A DNA stretch of 64,000 nucleotides, from assembly GCA_030562195.1 (NCBI GenBank), contig JAUJPP010000005.1, positions 4,770,826 to 4,834,825 on the forward strand, written 5' to 3'. Shown here piece after piece: positions 62,497 to 64,000 of the stretch. Position numbers and translations under genes: made by a program. How positions within the stretch are numbered: position 1 is the stretch's first letter; the number at the start of each line of letters is the position of its first letter. Under the pieces are notes generated by a model, which saw nothing but the letters and a program-made list of their open reading frames with translations, made no database searches and had not been told where the DNA came from. The stretch comes from Nipponacmea schrenckii (taxonomy: Eukaryota; Mollusca; Gastropoda; Lottiidae).

Positions 62497-63729
62497 TCAT
62501 GAGTGTATTTGCCAAATAAGGAAATCTTCTTTAGATTGCGTTCCGTCTTCACCTAGAGCTTTAACATCGTTGACGTCATCGAAGCCGGCCATTTCATTCT
62601 TTGCCTAGAAAATAAGTGACCTAGCATTTAATTTCTTTCGAAATCATCAAGATGATAAAAGAAAGACACAACTATAATTTACAAGGATAACAGTTAAGGA
62701 TCTACCAGCTGATCCTTGGACCTTTTCGCGTTGATCTTTACCGGAGGAAACATGTCTGGTAGAAGTGTCCCATTGTTTTAACCCAAAGGCACAAAGTTAA
62801 ATACAAAAATATGATAGAGAATCGAGTCACAACATGTAGCTATTTCGACTGAGATGGTATTTTTTTTTTCCTGATCAACCTGAAAGACCTATTAACTTCA
62901 ACAAAATATTGCAAGCGGTGTTCCTTACCTTCACCCGTTCCATGATCCAAATTATTTTCTTAAAACTGATTTAAACTCCAGAGAACTTAGAAGACACTTC
63001 CCAACAAAGTTTGAAAACAATCTGGGCTCGAAGCTAATGGCAATCTAACTATTATTTACTGTGTATCGAAATAACTACTGCTAGATATTAAGATACCGCT
63101 TTATAACATAGACAACGGAGATATTATTCAATATCAGAAATTTCCACGTTATTTTTGGCACCTAAATCTGGCGATGTACCCTTGGCCAAGTAACCTTTCT
63201 ATCTCGACTTGAATAGTTCCTAGCTATATTTAGCCACCACTACACTGTTAACGGTTTGTTTACTAACAAAGGAAACACTGTAACATGGTGAAAATGAAAT
63301 GAATGGAGTTTTACGTCCTACTCTTCTGCACCACCTATAAATGGGATAATGAAGACGGGCAACGCCCTGCAGTGTGTAATGAGAGGAATTTTGCCTTCCG
63401 TTTTCAACTGTTGAGGGATCATTAAGGTGCACTGCCAGAAGGGGTGGGGTGGATACGACAGTAAAAATGCCAAACTTTTGAAGTCATACCGATGAGTAGA
63501 TAAAACCCCTCCCCGAGCATCAGAGGGGGGGGGGGGTTGTATACGCCAATAAATATGCCAAACTTCCGAAGTCCTACATGTTTTTACTATTCATATAAAT
63601 ACTTACTGATACTTCTTTCGTATGTACGTCTGTATCCTGAACTGCTTGGTGACAAGCCAGCACAGTACCTAAACAAACGGCCGAGGCGACTGCTGCTACG
63701 AACAAAGTATCGTATCCCTTTGAAGGCAT
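62497..63729 (-). CDS. Candidate small secreted or single-pass protein, two exons
   Basis: Exon 63729-63607 starts with ATG and encodes MPSKGYDTLFVAAVASAVCL plus GTVLAC, a clear hydrophobic leader, and ends at a consensus donor (GTAAGT). A second exon (62604-62497) follows an acceptor (TTTTCTAG), joins in phase 0 and ends with TGA, giving 76 residues with an acidic C-terminus (MAGFDDVNDVKALGEDG). A 30-nt phase-0 mini-exon near 62936-62965 is possible and would add KIIWIMERVK. The leader may be a cleaved signal or a membrane anchor. No family recognised. The opposite strand also has a donor at 63733, so transcript data are needed to settle orientation. Confidence 0.42.
62655..62755 (+). repeat. 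Dispersed family B, second copy
   Basis: Shares ACAACTATA.TTTACAAGG, ATAACA, CTACCAGCTGATCCTTGG and TTGATCTTTACC with 15145-15270. Confidence 0.6.
63290..63440 (+). repeat. Dispersed family A copy
   Basis: AAATGAATGGAGTTTTACGT, CCTACTCTTCTGCACC, ATAATGAAGACGGGCAACGC, CTGCAGTGTGTAATGAGAGG, AATTTTGCC, CAACTGTTGAGGGATCATTA. It joins the left, middle and right blocks in one copy. It lies in the intron of the 76-aa candidate gene. Confidence 0.8.
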
Positions 63730-63730
63730 T

Positions 63731-64000
63731 CTGTAAGTACTGATTCGTTAACAATCCTGCTTATGAATGCGCTGAGTGAACCTAAGTTGTTATCCTTGTA
63801 AAAATATAGTTTCTTATGACTTTGAAATATGGCAGTTCCAGTTGGTATATTCTATTACATGACGTATTTCTATTGAGAGCTGGAGGTATTTCAGGTTAAT
63901 TCTATTTATATTAGCGAATGTTTTATTCAATTTCTTTAGTACGAAACTTGTTCGTTCCCGGTCTCAACCTTTATGGATATAAGTAATATTGTAGCAATAC
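63731..64000. other. Window end, no gene seen
   Basis: Would contain the leader or promoter of the minus-strand 76-aa gene if that is real. Confidence 0.3.

Noticed and set aside
63537..63743. Plus-strand frame ending at a GTAAGT donor
   Set aside because: No acceptor or ATG; the minus strand of the same segment offers an ATG, a signal-like leader and a donor, so it was preferred, with low confidence.

Overview
This is eukaryotic, animal nuclear DNA. Genes are split by many introns with GT/AG borders and carry AATAAA signals. Intergenic DNA is AT-rich and full of minisatellites. The gene set fits a lophotrochozoan, most likely a mollusc: an intronless TRIM protein with an NHL-like end, a single-exon GT11 fucosyltransferase, a claudin-like tetraspan protein, and a small membrane protein of a type I recall from molluscs. 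The species cannot be named from this window.

Layout. 0-4.8 kb: TRIM-like gene (-), with repeats beyond its 3' end. 4.8-9.4 kb: AT-rich DNA with no gene seen. 9.4-11.1 kb: four-exon mucin-like membrane protein (-). 12.5-16.8 kb: NDUFV1 (+), 13 exons. It is divergent from the mucin-like gene and convergent with the next gene, SRRT/ARS2 (17.95-25.4 kb, -, 20 coding exons). 26.2-27.2 kb: pyrimidine-rich tandem array with a conserved head sequence. 29.0-30.3 kb: GT11 fucosyltransferase (+). 31.0-32.0 kb: small Cys-rich membrane protein (+). 32.6-36.1 kb: SNRNP40 (+), 9 exons. 38.0-42.2 kb or further: EF-hand protein with a very long disordered tail (-). 43.8-55.4 kb: gene-poor, with eight unrelated minisatellites and one plausible 89-aa ORF. 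55.6-59.6 kb: claudin-like gene (+), 3 exons. 59.6-64 kb: repeats and a candidate 76-aa secreted or membrane protein (-).

The genes are not a functional cluster. Three are housekeeping genes: NDUFV1 (respiratory complex I), SRRT (nuclear cap/RNA processing) and SNRNP40 (spliceosome U5). The others are surface, glycan or regulatory genes typical of animals. Coding exons were joined by hand from splice sites and reading phase, and all joins given keep frame. Exon borders may be off by 1-2 nt.

The less ordinary content is (a) four small genes without a recognised function, (b) at least three dispersed repeat families, some forming short tandem arrays in introns, (c) two loci 19 kb apart sharing a conserved ~90-bp head next to unrelated pyrimidine-rich arrays, and (d) the dense run of distinct minisatellites at 44-55 kb.
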